From Fortiea contorta PCC 7126 (GTDB lineage Bacteria; Cyanobacteriota; Cyanobacteriia; Cyanobacteriales; Nostocaceae), in NCBI RefSeq assembly GCF_000332295.1, contig NZ_KB235931.1:62001-126000 (forward strand): DNA of 64,000 bases, read 5' to 3'. Numbering within the stretch: the stretch's first letter is position 1; every line of letters starts with the position of its first letter. A program made the position numbers and the translations under genes. Shown here in pieces: positions 52,717 to 60,630 of this stretch. The notes below the pieces were generated by a model that saw only the letters and a list, made by a program, of their open reading frames with translations, was not told the DNA's origin and did not search any database.

Positions 52717-52980
52717 AGTGTGGGGAGTTTGGGGTGATGGGGAGGTGGGGAGGTGGGGAGATGGGGAGTGTGGGGAGATGGGGAGTGTGGGGAGTGTGGG
52801 GAGTGTGGGGAGATAAAGGAAAAAACGAATTTATGCTTACGCTTGCTATCTTCTCCTTCCTCCCCGTCATCCCAAGCTTCCCACACCTCCCACACCTCCC
52901 ACACCTCCCACACCTCCCACACCTCCCACACCTCCCCATCTCCCCATCCCCCATCCCCCCATCCCCCCATCCCCCCATCT
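52717..52980. repeat. G-rich and C-rich minisatellites in inverted orientation between purD and nblS
   Basis: The left arm (52717-52812) repeats GGGGAGTGTGGGGAGATGGG-type units; the right arm (52879-52980) repeats CCCACACCT eight or so times and ends CCCCATCTCCCCATCCCCC. A unique 65-bp centre separates them. The arms are roughly complementary and could form a long cruciform or, on one strand, G-quadruplexes. This occupies the gap 52717-53057 with no ORF of its own. Confidence 0.85.
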
Positions 52981-53057
52981 AACATCTTTACCAAATAACT
53001 GTTAATTTTTTAGTTGTTGGGGTTTATAACCAAAACTACTGACAACTTTAATTTAAG

Positions 53058-54989
53058 ATGCTGGCTCTTTTGAAAACAATCCGAGAAGCGATCGCCAATT
53101 GGTGGTCAGATTTTACCCTCCAAACTAAGTTGTTGGCTGTGGCGACGTTGGTGGTTTCACTCGTGATGAGTGGACTCACTTTTTGGGCAGTGAATACAAT
53201 TCAGCAAGATGCGCGCATGAATGACACCCGTTTTGGGCGCGATCTGGGTCTACTGCTGGCTGCTAACGTCGCCCCCCTAGTAGCTGACAAAAATCTTACA
53301 GAAGTTTCTCTGTTTTCCCAACGCTTTTATAGCAGCACCTCTAGCGTGCGTTACATGCTCTATGCTGATGAAACGGGACAAATTTTTCTGGGGATTCCTT
53401 TTTTGGATCAGGAGGTGGAAAACTCCCTGACTATCGAGCGGCGAATTCAACTGCCAGAAGATTATTCTAGTGATGCAGACAAGCCCATGGTGCGGCAGCA
53501 CATGACCCCAGATGGCGCAGTTACTGATGTGTTCGTACCCCTGATAGTTGACAAAAAATATCTGGGTGTATTGGCGATCGGCATTAACCCCAACCAAACA
53601 GCGGTCATCTCCACAAATTTCACTCGTGATGTCACCATCGCTGTTTTTATCACGATTTGGGTGATGGTGATTTTGGCAGGGGTGATCAATGCTTTAACCA
53701 TCACAAAACCGATTAAAGAACTGCTGGTAGGCGTGAAGGAAATCGCCTCTGGGAATTTTCAACAACGGATTGATTTACCTCTAGGAGGTGAATTAGGAGA
53801 ATTAATTTTAAGCTTTAATGACATGGCAGAACGCCTAGAAAGCTATGAAGAACAAAATATTGAGGAACTGACAGCCGAAAAAGCCAAGCTAGAAACTTTG
53901 GTTTCTACCATCGCTGACGGTGCGGTGCTCATCGACAATAATATGCAGGTGATTTTGGTCAATCCCACAGCACGACGTATTTTTGCTTGGGAAGGCGTTC
54001 ATGTTGTTGGTGAGAGCGTTTTATATCATTTACCGCCAGCAGTGCAAATGGAAATCACCCGCCCGTTGTATGAAATGGCTGCAGGGGATTGTGAAACTGC
54101 GGAATTTCGCATTCATCTCAACCAACCCACCAAGCGGACTATCCGCATTTTGCTCACCACAGTTTTAAATCTCCAACGGGAAAATATTAAAGGCATTGCC
54201 ATCACCGTACAAGATATCACCCGCGAAGTAGAACTCAACGAAGCCAAAAGCCAATTTATCAGCAACGTTTCTCATGAACTGCGAACACCTTTATTTAACA
54301 TCAAATCTTTTATCGAAACCTTGCACGACTACGGCGAAGACTTGAGTAACGCCCAACGCATGGAATTTCTGCAAACTGTTAATCATGAAACCGACAGACT
54401 GACTCGCCTCGTCAACGACGTTTTAGATTTATCCAAACTAGAATCTGGTCGCAACTATAACTTTGGTGGTGTGGATTTAGCGCAAGCGATCGAACAAACC
54501 TTGCGTACTTACCAACTCAATGCTAGAGATAAAGGCATCGAACTCATTCAAGAAGTCGCGCCTAACTTGCCTTTGGTAGTAGGTAACTACGATTTATTGC
54601 TACAAGTATTAGCTAATTTAGTCGGTAATGCCCTCAAATTCACTGAAGCAGGCGGAAAAGTAGCCCTCCGCACCTACCAACTCAATTCCAAGCCGAACTC
54701 TCATAACCAGTTACCGCCAGTGCGGGTGGAAATTTCCGATACCGGCATTGGTATTGCTTCAGAAGATCAACAAGCAATTTTTGACCGCTTCTTTCGCGTG
54801 GAAAACCGAGTCCATACCCTAGAAGGTACAGGCTTAGGTCTATCGATTGTCAGAAATATTATGGAACGGCATCGTAGCAAAGTTAACTTAGTCAGTGAAG
54901 TCGGCGTCGGTACTACCTTCTGGTTCGACTTGGCAGCGTTTAATGAAGAAGCGACTGCACACATTGTGAAAAGTGTAAATGTTATGTAG
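53058..54989 (+). CDS. nblS: Sensor histidine kinase NblS (Hik33/DspA type)
   Basis: A 643-residue membrane sensor known in cyanobacteria to control high-light, nutrient and redox responses, including phycobilisome degradation, with the response regulators RpaB/SrrA. Order: TM1 about 25-47, an extracytoplasmic sensor loop, TM2 about 192-215, a HAMP domain (ITKPIKELLVGVKEIASGN), a PAS domain about 275-390, HisKA with H406 in SHELRTP, and HATPase with NLVGNALKFTE, DTGIG and LEGTGLGLSIVR. All kinase motifs are intact. The ATG follows TTTAAG; the sequence upstream is repeat-rich. Its place next to purD is a syntenic feature in many cyanobacteria. Confidence 0.93.
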   Translation: MLALLKTIREAIANWWSDFTLQTKLLAVATLVVSLVMSGLTFWAVNTIQQDARMNDTRFGRDLGLLLAANVAPLVADKNLTEVSLFSQRFYSSTSSVRYMLYADETGQIFLGIPFLDQEVENSLTIERRIQLPEDYSSDADKPMVRQHMTPDGAVTDVFVPLIVDKKYLGVLAIGINPNQTAVISTNFTRDVTIAVFITIWVMVILAGVINALTITKPIKELLVGVKEIASGNFQQRIDLPLGGELGELILSFNDMAERLESYEEQNIEELTAEKAKLETLVSTIADGAVLIDNNMQVILVNPTARRIFAWEGVHVVGESVLYHLPPAVQMEITRPLYEMAAGDCETAEFRIHLNQPTKRTIRILLTTVLNLQRENIKGIAITVQDITREVELNEAKSQFISNVSHELRTPLFNIKSFIETLHDYGEDLSNAQRMEFLQTVNHETDRLTRLVNDVLDLSKLESGRNYNFGGVDLAQAIEQTLRTYQLNARDKGIELIQEVAPNLPLVVGNYDLLLQVLANLVGNALKFTEAGGKVALRTYQLNSKPNSHNQLPPVRVEISDTGIGIASEDQQAIFDRFFRVENRVHTLEGTGLGLSIVRNIMERHRSKVNLVSEVGVGTTFWFDLAAFNEEATAHIVKSVNVM

Positions 54990-55465
54990 GGAATGGGGAG
55001 TGTGGGGAGGTGGGGAGATGGGGAGATGGGGAGGTGGGGGGAGTGTGGGAGGTGTGGGAGGTGTGGGGAGTAAAGCGTGAGCCTTTAAGCCTGAAGCGTG
55101 AGCCTTTGAGCCTGAAGCGTGAGCCTTTGAGCCTGAAGCGTGAGCCTTTGAGCCTGAAGCGTGAGCCTTTGAGCCTGAAGTGTGAGCCTTTGAGCCTGAA
55201 GCGTGAGCCTTTGAGCCTGAAGCGTGAGCCTTTGAGCCTGAAGCGTGAGCCTTTGAGCCTGAAGCGTGAGCCTTTGAGCCTGAAGTGTGAGCCTTTGAGC
55301 CTCAAGTGTGAGAGCCTTTGAGCCTGAAGCGTGAGCCTTTGAGCCTGAAGCGTGAGCCTTTGAGCCTGAAGCGTGAGCCTTTGAGCCTGAACCTTTAATC
55401 CCCACACTCCCCCCACCTCCCACACCTCCCACACCTCCCACACCCCCCCCATTCCCTCATCCCCC
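54990..55465. repeat. Inverted G-rich/C-rich flanks enclosing a 21-bp minisatellite, downstream of nblS
   Basis: G-rich units (54990-55070; GGTGTGGGAGGTGTGGGGAG) lie left of the array, and their complements (55399-55465; CCCACACCTCCCACACCTCC) lie right. The flanks could pair over 40-60 bp and present the 21-bp array as a loop. It fills the gap 54990-55456 and runs into the 3' end of the zinc-ribbon gene. Confidence 0.8.
55073..55389 (+). repeat. Fifteen tandem 21-bp units
   Basis: Consensus AAGCGTGAGCCTTTGAGCCTG, starting at 55073. Variants: a G-to-A change in unit 1, AAGTGTGAG in units 6, 11 and 12, a final C in unit 11, and a 2-bp insertion in unit 12 (23 bp). Being a multiple of three, the array stays open in several frames on both strands, but I see no start site or domain that supports a gene. 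Confidence 0.95.
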
Positions 55466-55828
55466 GGATATGACTATTAGAAAACAGATAAATAATAAGC
55501 CCAGCAGTAGTAGCCATGTTTGATGGCGCTGTATCCAGTTTTTCACTAAGGTATTGAAGCTGGTGGTGTAAGCTAGCTGTTGCGACTCTAGCCGACTCTG
55601 TTCGAGATTTTGGTAAAGGGTGCAGTCTTTAGCGTAGGGACGTTGGGGAAAATTGCAAGTATCATCTTCATGATAAGTACAGCGATCGCACAAATATTCA
55701 TCCCCAGTCGCACGATGCAAGGGAATACCGGGGTGTCCATAAGCTTTTAGCGTTGTCCGACAATAAGGACAAGTAATCGCTTGATTACTAACTTGTTGAT
55801 GGCAGCGGGGACAAGATACAGTAGCCAC
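55457..55828 (-). CDS. Zinc-ribbon protein with a C-terminal membrane anchor
   Basis: A 123-residue protein. A first Cys4 ribbon is visible at residues 6-23 (SCPRCHQQ, then TCPYCRTT). A second Cys-rich stretch follows at about 47-70 (CDRCTYHEDDTCNFPQRPYAKDC). The end is a hydrophobic tail anchor (WLLLLGLLFICFLIVISGG). It probably sits on the membrane facing the cytoplasm and binds zinc; the function is unknown. Its last codons run into the inverted C-rich repeat, so the extreme C-terminus may be repeat-derived. The type is conserved in cyanobacteria. Confidence 0.75.
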   Translation of the reverse strand: MATVSCPRCHQQVSNQAITCPYCRTTLKAYGHPGIPLHRATGDEYLCDRCTYHEDDTCNFPQRPYAKDCTLYQNLEQSRLESQQLAYTTSFNTLVKNWIQRHQTWLLLLGLLFICFLIVISGG

Positions 55829-55948
55829 AACTTAAATGCAAATCAGATAAGTAAACATCCCGATTTTAGCTATTTCCCAGCACAAATGGGCAATGGGAAT
55901 TTTAGAGCCTCGGTTTGAGATTGAAACTTGGATTCCAGAACCTAAAGC

Positions 55949-56064
55949 TTCCCACACTCCCCACACCTCCCACACTCCCCACACCCCCCACACTTCCCAC
56001 ACTCCCCACACTCCCCACACTCCCCACACTCCCCACACCTCCCACACTTCCCACCTCCCCACTC
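55949..56064. repeat. C-rich minisatellite upstream of the zinc-ribbon gene
   Basis: CCCACACTCC and CCCACACCTC units repeat about a dozen times; the other strand is G-rich. It is the same family as 52717-52980 and the flanks at 54990-55465. It occupies most of the gap 55829-56191, which holds no ORF I trust. Confidence 0.85.
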
Positions 56065-56191
56065 TCTCTATAACTTCCGGAATATAACTATTAATCTAAT
56101 CCTTGAATTCTCTCTAGAGAAAGAACTCATTATGTCTTTTATTTTCTAAGTTAGTGTTAGTAAATACCAAAATCTAAATTTTGTAACAATC

Positions 56192-56521
56192 ATGGATAAT
56201 CAACAAGATAAACAAATTCGTCAACCTGTTAGTGAAGATTGGCATTCCCAAGACGAACCAAATGTTAAAGAAAGAAAATTAACAGCGAACCCTGGAGATA
56301 GAATTGCTGATGAACCTCAATCAGTAGAGGAAAAAGCTCAACAAGTAGCTCTGGATGTTCCTGATATCACCGGCGACCAAATTAAAGTACCGACATACTT
56401 TGTTGTGGAATACCCCGATGGAGAGAAAAAGGCTCTACACCACGTTAAAGATGCAGAAGAAATTTCTGATGTGATTAGACAAGCTCGATTAGATGAGAAC
56501 GGCGATCGCGTTTGGTGGTAG
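56192..56521 (+). CDS. Small hydrophilic hypothetical protein
   Basis: A 109-residue acidic, charged protein without membrane segments. The first 60 residues are probably disordered (DNQQDKQIRQPVSEDWHSQD, then DEPQSVEEKAQQVALDV). The C-terminal part, VPTYFVVEYPDGEKKALHH, then AEEISDVIRQARLDENGDRV, looks structured. I do not know the family; similar proteins occur in Nostocales. It is a single gene with no visible partner. Confidence 0.65.
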   Translation: MDNQQDKQIRQPVSEDWHSQDEPNVKERKLTANPGDRIADEPQSVEEKAQQVALDVPDITGDQIKVPTYFVVEYPDGEKKALHHVKDAEEISDVIRQARLDENGDRVWW

Positions 56522-56541
56522 TCAGAACAATTCATCATAAT

Positions 56542-56610
56542 TAATTCGTAATTCGTAATGTGAACTATTAATTATGGATTACGAATTATAGCAGTTCCCA
56601 ATTACATGAA
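56542..56610. repeat. AT-rich inverted repeat plus 24-bp dispersed repeat, copy 2
   Basis: TAATTCGTAAT (56542-56552) and ATTACGAATTA (56578-56588) form a perfect 11-bp stem. The adjoining TATAGCAGTTCCCAATTACA plus TGAA (56587-56610) is identical to 17046-17069. The element lies downstream of two convergent genes. Confidence 0.7.
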
Positions 56611-56711
56611 GTACAGCCTAGCTAGCCTCTAACCTCAGCTAAATGTACCTCCCTAAAACGAGAAACGCTATATTTTGTTATTTACTATTGCGCGCAGGTT
56701 GATATTGTAGA

Positions 56712-57938
56712 CTACGCAGGCTTATGATCTAAGCGGGTCGCTTGTTCCAGGGCAGCTTTTTCTTTGGATCTCCGGGCGTAGGGCTGTAATTGGACGCGAT
56801 CGCATCCGGTGAGAATGCTCAAATTGTCTAAGCTAATACCCCGCATCAACATTTCTACACACCAAGTGTGTTGTGCTTGTTCCAGCGCCGGCGGTTTTCC
56901 CTGGGTGGTTAATAATCCCTGAGTCCATGTTTCCCAGCATGTCTGAATTGCTGACTCAGTGATTAAGTTCCCATTTTGGTCAAGGAACATCGCTTTTTGA
57001 GTATCTTTGCGACTTTTCAACCATTTAATCAACGGATTGTTAGTGTACGAGCCGTAGCGTTTACCCATAATCCATTGATTTACAGGTACTTGACGCACGA
57101 ATCCGGGAGTTGTTACCTGGAGAAAGTGTCCGTTAGCGTCATAAATTTGATGCGATCGCTGTAAGCTAACTATTTCCCTAGGAAATAATCCGGCGCCAAA
57201 TAACACATACGCCAAAGCATAATCTTGTAGTCCGAGTTTTCCCGCTTGTCGCAAAATTTCGTGAACAATAAGAGCAGGTAAATCAGCCACTTCTGGAGTC
57301 AGAACAATGCTCGCTGGCGTAATTGCCAATTCTGGTACAGGTGACATCGCTCCGTGTAAAAATAATCTCACCAAATTCTCTAGAAAGTCGTCTCGGTCTT
57401 CCCAAAGTTCATGAAATTCGCTGGTAAACTCAATCACAGCATATCCTAAGAGCATTCCATTCAGCAGACTAGCCAGTTTTTCTGCTGGAAGATATGTATT
57501 TAAGTGTCCTTGCTCCATAACCGTGGCTAGATATTGTGCCACGTAGCGGTTAGCCTCTGTTAAACCCCTACCTAGGGCGCGGCGATTTTCCGTGGGGTAT
57601 TGATCCGCTTCTCCTACAACTGAGCGCACAAACTCCGGTACCCGTTCGAGTGCATGTAAGCTTTCACTTGCATAGTCTTTTAAAGCTTGGTAAACACTAC
57701 CAGGGGGATTCGCCCGCCGCACCAGAGATTCTCCTAAATTTTTGAAGGCTGCAGATTCTTCTAAAACTGCCAGCAGTAGACCATGTTTATTGCCAAAATG
57801 CCGAAACAGCGTGACTTCGTTAACCTCGGCTTGATCTGCGATTTGACGAGTTGTAGTACCACTAACACCTTGAGCAGTAAATAACTCCAGAGCGGCTTGT
57901 ATCAAACGTTGACGGGCTGAGTATGGTTGAGACGACAT
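56712..57938 (-). CDS. TetR-family regulator fused to a degenerate tyrosine-recombinase-like domain
   Basis: About 408 residues. Residues 5-60 are a TetR helix-turn-helix (RQRLIQAALELFTAQGVSGT, then TTRQIADQAEVNEVTLFRHF), followed by a TetR-type ligand-binding core to about 200. The C-terminal 190 residues have a phage-integrase layout: ALAYVLFGAGLFPREIVSL, then AQHTWCVEMLMRGISLDNLS, ILTGCDRVQLQPYARRSKEK. Compared with active recombinases the Arg and the box-2 His-x-x-Arg are lost, while the Tyr-like position is kept, so it is probably a binding module, not an enzyme. It starts at an ATG at 57938; two operators separate it from the divergent desaturase gene. Confidence 0.7.
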   Translation of the reverse strand: MSSQPYSARQRLIQAALELFTAQGVSGTTTRQIADQAEVNEVTLFRHFGNKHGLLLAVLEESAAFKNLGESLVRRANPPGSVYQALKDYASESLHALERVPEFVRSVVGEADQYPTENRRALGRGLTEANRYVAQYLATVMEQGHLNTYLPAEKLASLLNGMLLGYAVIEFTSEFHELWEDRDDFLENLVRLFLHGAMSPVPELAITPASIVLTPEVADLPALIVHEILRQAGKLGLQDYALAYVLFGAGLFPREIVSLQRSHQIYDANGHFLQVTTPGFVRQVPVNQWIMGKRYGSYTNNPLIKWLKSRKDTQKAMFLDQNGNLITESAIQTCWETWTQGLLTTQGKPPALEQAQHTWCVEMLMRGISLDNLSILTGCDRVQLQPYARRSKEKAALEQATRLDHKPA

Positions 57939-57947
57939 AAAAACAAA

Positions 57948-57964
57948 TGCAAGTTGCACTTGCA
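57948..57964. promoter_or_regulatory. Operator 1, 17-bp palindrome
   Basis: TGCAAGT-TGC-ACTTGCA is a perfect 7-3-7 palindrome, 10 bp upstream of the TetR-type start. It is a likely autoregulatory TetR operator. Confidence 0.65.
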
Positions 57965-57994
57965 TACAAATAACAAAGTTGCTAGCATAGCAAA

Positions 57995-58011
57995 TGTAAG
58001 TGATACTTGCT
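57995..58011. promoter_or_regulatory. Operator 2, near-copy of operator 1
   Basis: TGTAAGT-GAT-ACTTGCT matches operator 1 at 12 of 14 arm positions, 47 bp away. A third small palindrome, TTGCTA-GCA-TAGCAA (57979-57993), lies between. All sit in the divergent promoter before the desaturase start at 58100. Confidence 0.55.
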
Positions 58012-58099
58012 CTATTCTAACTGTAACAAATGAGAATACAGAGCGGGTGAATCCCTTGTATAGAGCAAATCACTCCATCATTCATCAACAGGAATTTTT

Positions 58100-58957
58100 A
58101 TGACCGCAAAATTTCTGGCGACCACCCCTGAGACAGGAGATGCGCCCCGCCTCAGTTGGTTAAATGTAGTATTTTTTACTACATTTCACGCCTTGGCTCT
58201 AACGGCTCCCTGGTTTTTTTCCTGGTCAGCCTTGGGTTTATTGATATTTCTCCACTGGTTGTTTGGAAGTATTGGAATTTGCCTAGGATATCACCGTTTA
58301 CTGAGTCATCGGAGTTTCCAGGTATCGAAAGCAGTAGAATATGCGATCGCCTTCATTGGCGCACTTGCTCTCCAAGGGGGGCCGATTTTCTGGGTTGGTG
58401 GACATCGCCAGCATCACGCTCACACCGAAGATATCGACCTAGACCCCTACTCAGCCCAACGGGGGTTTTGGTGGAGCCATATGTTATGGATTTTCTACCC
58501 TCGTTCGCAATTTTTTGATTATGAAATCTATCAAGCATACGCTCCCGATTTAACACGACAAGCATATTATCGGTGGCTTGATCGTTATTTTATACTCCTG
58601 CAAATCCCCCTAGGTTTACTGTTATATGCCATGGGGGGATGGTCTTTTGTCATCTATGGAATTTTTGTCAGAGCAGTCCTGCTTTGGCATTCTACTTGGT
58701 TTGTGAACTCAGCCACACACAAGTGGGGCTATCGCACCTTTGCAGCCAATGACGGCTCATGTAACCTATGGTGGGTATCAATTGTTACTTATGGTGAAGG
58801 ATGGCACAACAACCATCATACCTATCCCCATGTAGCCAAAGCAGGCTTTTCTTGGTGGGAAATTGACATTACCTGGTGGAGCATTAAACTTTTGCAGACT
58901 TTGGGTTTAGCAAAAAAAGTTATCATGCCTCCAGCCCAAAGTTTAAGTCACAAATAA
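58100..58957 (+). CDS. desC: Delta-9 acyl desaturase (DesC type)
   Basis: A 285-residue membrane di-iron enzyme that introduces the first double bond at Delta-9 of membrane-lipid acyl chains. The three His boxes are intact: HRLLSH (65-70), HRQHH (102-106) and HNNHH (236-240). Hydrophobic pairs of helices lie around 22-60 and 160-200. The DesC subtype is inferred from length and from box wording; a related acyl-CoA type is possible. It is divergent from the TetR-fusion gene with the operator pair between, so the regulator probably controls lipid unsaturation. Confidence 0.9.
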   Translation: MTAKFLATTPETGDAPRLSWLNVVFFTTFHALALTAPWFFSWSALGLLIFLHWLFGSIGICLGYHRLLSHRSFQVSKAVEYAIAFIGALALQGGPIFWVGGHRQHHAHTEDIDLDPYSAQRGFWWSHMLWIFYPRSQFFDYEIYQAYAPDLTRQAYYRWLDRYFILLQIPLGLLLYAMGGWSFVIYGIFVRAVLLWHSTWFVNSATHKWGYRTFAANDGSCNLWWVSIVTYGEGWHNNHHTYPHVAKAGFSWWEIDITWWSIKLLQTLGLAKKVIMPPAQSLSHK

Positions 58958-59067
58958 AAAACTTTACTCATCAGGGAATATGGAACAGCCATCAATTTCA
59001 TATTCCCCATTTCCTTTCATTCTATCTGCTTTGTCAAATCTAAATAACAAAAAATGTCCCCAATTTT

Positions 59068-59226
59068 ATGACTGCAAAAAATCAAACAGAAAAAGACTTT
59101 TTGACGACAAATACTAATACAAGTAACAAGCAAACAACAGAAAAAATTCTCTGTCCTCATTGTCTACGCACAGCGACCAATAATATTAAATGTAAAGGAA
59201 TTTGTGTGGCTGACAGTGACTATTAG
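59068..59226 (+). CDS. Small Cys-rich (zinc-binding type) protein
   Basis: A 52-residue frame starting MTAKNQTEKDFLTTNTN. Its C-terminal half has two Cys pairs: ILCPHCLRTATNNIKC, then KGICVADSDY, giving a CxxC...C...C pattern typical of a small zinc finger. It is independent of the neighbours (desC ends 110 bp upstream, and the next gene is convergent). The pattern looks like small proteins conserved in Nostocales; the function is unknown. It is too short for normal ORF cut-offs. Confidence 0.55.
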   Translation: MTAKNQTEKDFLTTNTNTSNKQTTEKILCPHCLRTATNNIKCKGICVADSDY

Positions 59227-59247
59227 AATTGTGCGATTACCGCTTAA

Positions 59248-60450
59248 TTATTTGATATTTAAAAAAGCAAACTTACCTTTGATACCGTTAGCTTCCATCT
59301 GCAACTGAGCAACATAAAATTGTTTTTGAATAACATCACCTACTGGTGTAAAAGCAATTTCACCAAGGGGAGTTTGATAAGTCAATTTTAGTAATTCCTG
59401 ATTCAATTCTGTACGCAGTTGTGGTATGGTCAAATCTTTAATTTGTCTTTTTTTATCTAAAGATTGCAGCGCTTCTACATATACTTGTAATGCAGCAAAA
59501 GCTTGAGCACTGACTTGGGGTGGTTCTCGCTGATATTGTTTTAGATATGCTTGACGAAATGCAGTATTAATTTTATTTTCATATTCAGGACTATAAGCTT
59601 GAGCAATAATCACGCCATCACAAAGCGCTCTGCAAACTGAAAATATATGAGATGTATTAAATCCATTCCCACCAACAATTAATCCTTTATAACCAAGTTC
59701 TCGTAATTGTTTAACTAAATTTCCACCATCAACAGCCAACCCAGATACAATCGCTAAATCTGGTTTTAAATTCATCGCATTGCTGACTTGAGTTTGAAAA
59801 TCGGTATCTGTAGTTTGAAATTTTTGGACTGTAATTAAATTCAATCCTAAATCTTTAACTGTGTTTTGAAAAATTTCCGTTTCTGACTTATTAAAAGCAT
59901 CATTTTGAGCATAAAATACAGCTACTCTTTTGATTTGGGGATTTTGTTTAAGAGCCGCTTTCACCGCATAGGGAGCTACCACAGCCACAGATGAAGAAAC
60001 ACGAGCAACATAATCACCAATTTCGGGAATACCTTTAGCAGTATTTGATGCACCAATCACCGGAATTTGATTGCGTTCGGCGATGGGATTAGCGCTAAAA
60101 GCTTGCTGTGACAAAGTAGGGCCGATAATTCCAACAACTTTATCTTTACTAATTAAGGTTTGAAAAGCATTAATTGCTCCAGTTTCATCACCACTAGTAT
60201 CTTGAAATATTAATTTAATCGGTTTACCATTAATACCGCCTTGATCATTGAAATACTTTTGAGCAATTTTGACTCCATCAGTTCCCTCTTGACCAAGTAG
60301 CGCAACATTGCTCGTTTGAGCAAAGGCTATACCAATAGGAATATCATTAGCTGTGGAATTACTACTTTTAGTACAAGCTACCAGCAGCAAAGAAGATATG
60401 AATAGATGAGAGATACCGAGAGAAAGCTTAATGGCGATCGCATTTTTCAT
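59248..60450 (-). CDS. Branched-chain-amino-acid-type ABC substrate-binding lipoprotein
   Basis: A 400-residue periplasmic binding protein of the Leu/Ile/Val/urea family (type I fold). A lipobox signal ends at C26 (SLLLVACTKSS). It contains DIPIGIAFAQTSNVALLGQEG, VVGIIGPTLSQQAFSANPIA, RVAVFYAQNDAFNKSETE and the later DLAIVSGLAVDGGNLVKQLRELG. The ligand may be an amino acid, urea or an amide; no permease or ATPase gene lies nearby, so it may supply a transporter elsewhere or act as a sensor. It is convergent with the 52-residue gene. Confidence 0.85.
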   Translation of the reverse strand: MKNAIAIKLSLGISHLFISSLLLVACTKSSNSTANDIPIGIAFAQTSNVALLGQEGTDGVKIAQKYFNDQGGINGKPIKLIFQDTSGDETGAINAFQTLISKDKVVGIIGPTLSQQAFSANPIAERNQIPVIGASNTAKGIPEIGDYVARVSSSVAVVAPYAVKAALKQNPQIKRVAVFYAQNDAFNKSETEIFQNTVKDLGLNLITVQKFQTTDTDFQTQVSNAMNLKPDLAIVSGLAVDGGNLVKQLRELGYKGLIVGGNGFNTSHIFSVCRALCDGVIIAQAYSPEYENKINTAFRQAYLKQYQREPPQVSAQAFAALQVYVEALQSLDKKRQIKDLTIPQLRTELNQELLKLTYQTPLGEIAFTPVGDVIQKQFYVAQLQMEANGIKGKFAFLNIK

Positions 60451-60630
60451 ATATACTTAACCATGATAGTTTTTACAATATTAAGAGTTACCGTTTAGAC
60501 ACGGAATTACATCATATCGCAAGTTGTATAAATACGGTACTACCTCGTGTCAATTATAATCGTTATATAAGTAGCTTCTCGCCTTATTTGATTTATTGAA
60601 AGATTACTCAATTTTAGTAGATATTAGCTC

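Noticed and set aside
52658-52998. Several overlapping frames between purD and nblS
   Set aside because: They are translations of the G-rich and C-rich minisatellites.
54982-55452. Long overlapping frames on both strands across the 21-bp array (up to 156 codons)
   Set aside because: The unit is 21 bp, so any frame without a stop in one unit stays open. No start site, domain or composition supports coding, and the frames run into the G-rich flanks.
56712-57938. Calling this gene an integrase and the region a genomic island
   Set aside because: The catalytic residues are lost, the TetR part is complete, and there is no attachment site or tRNA nearby.
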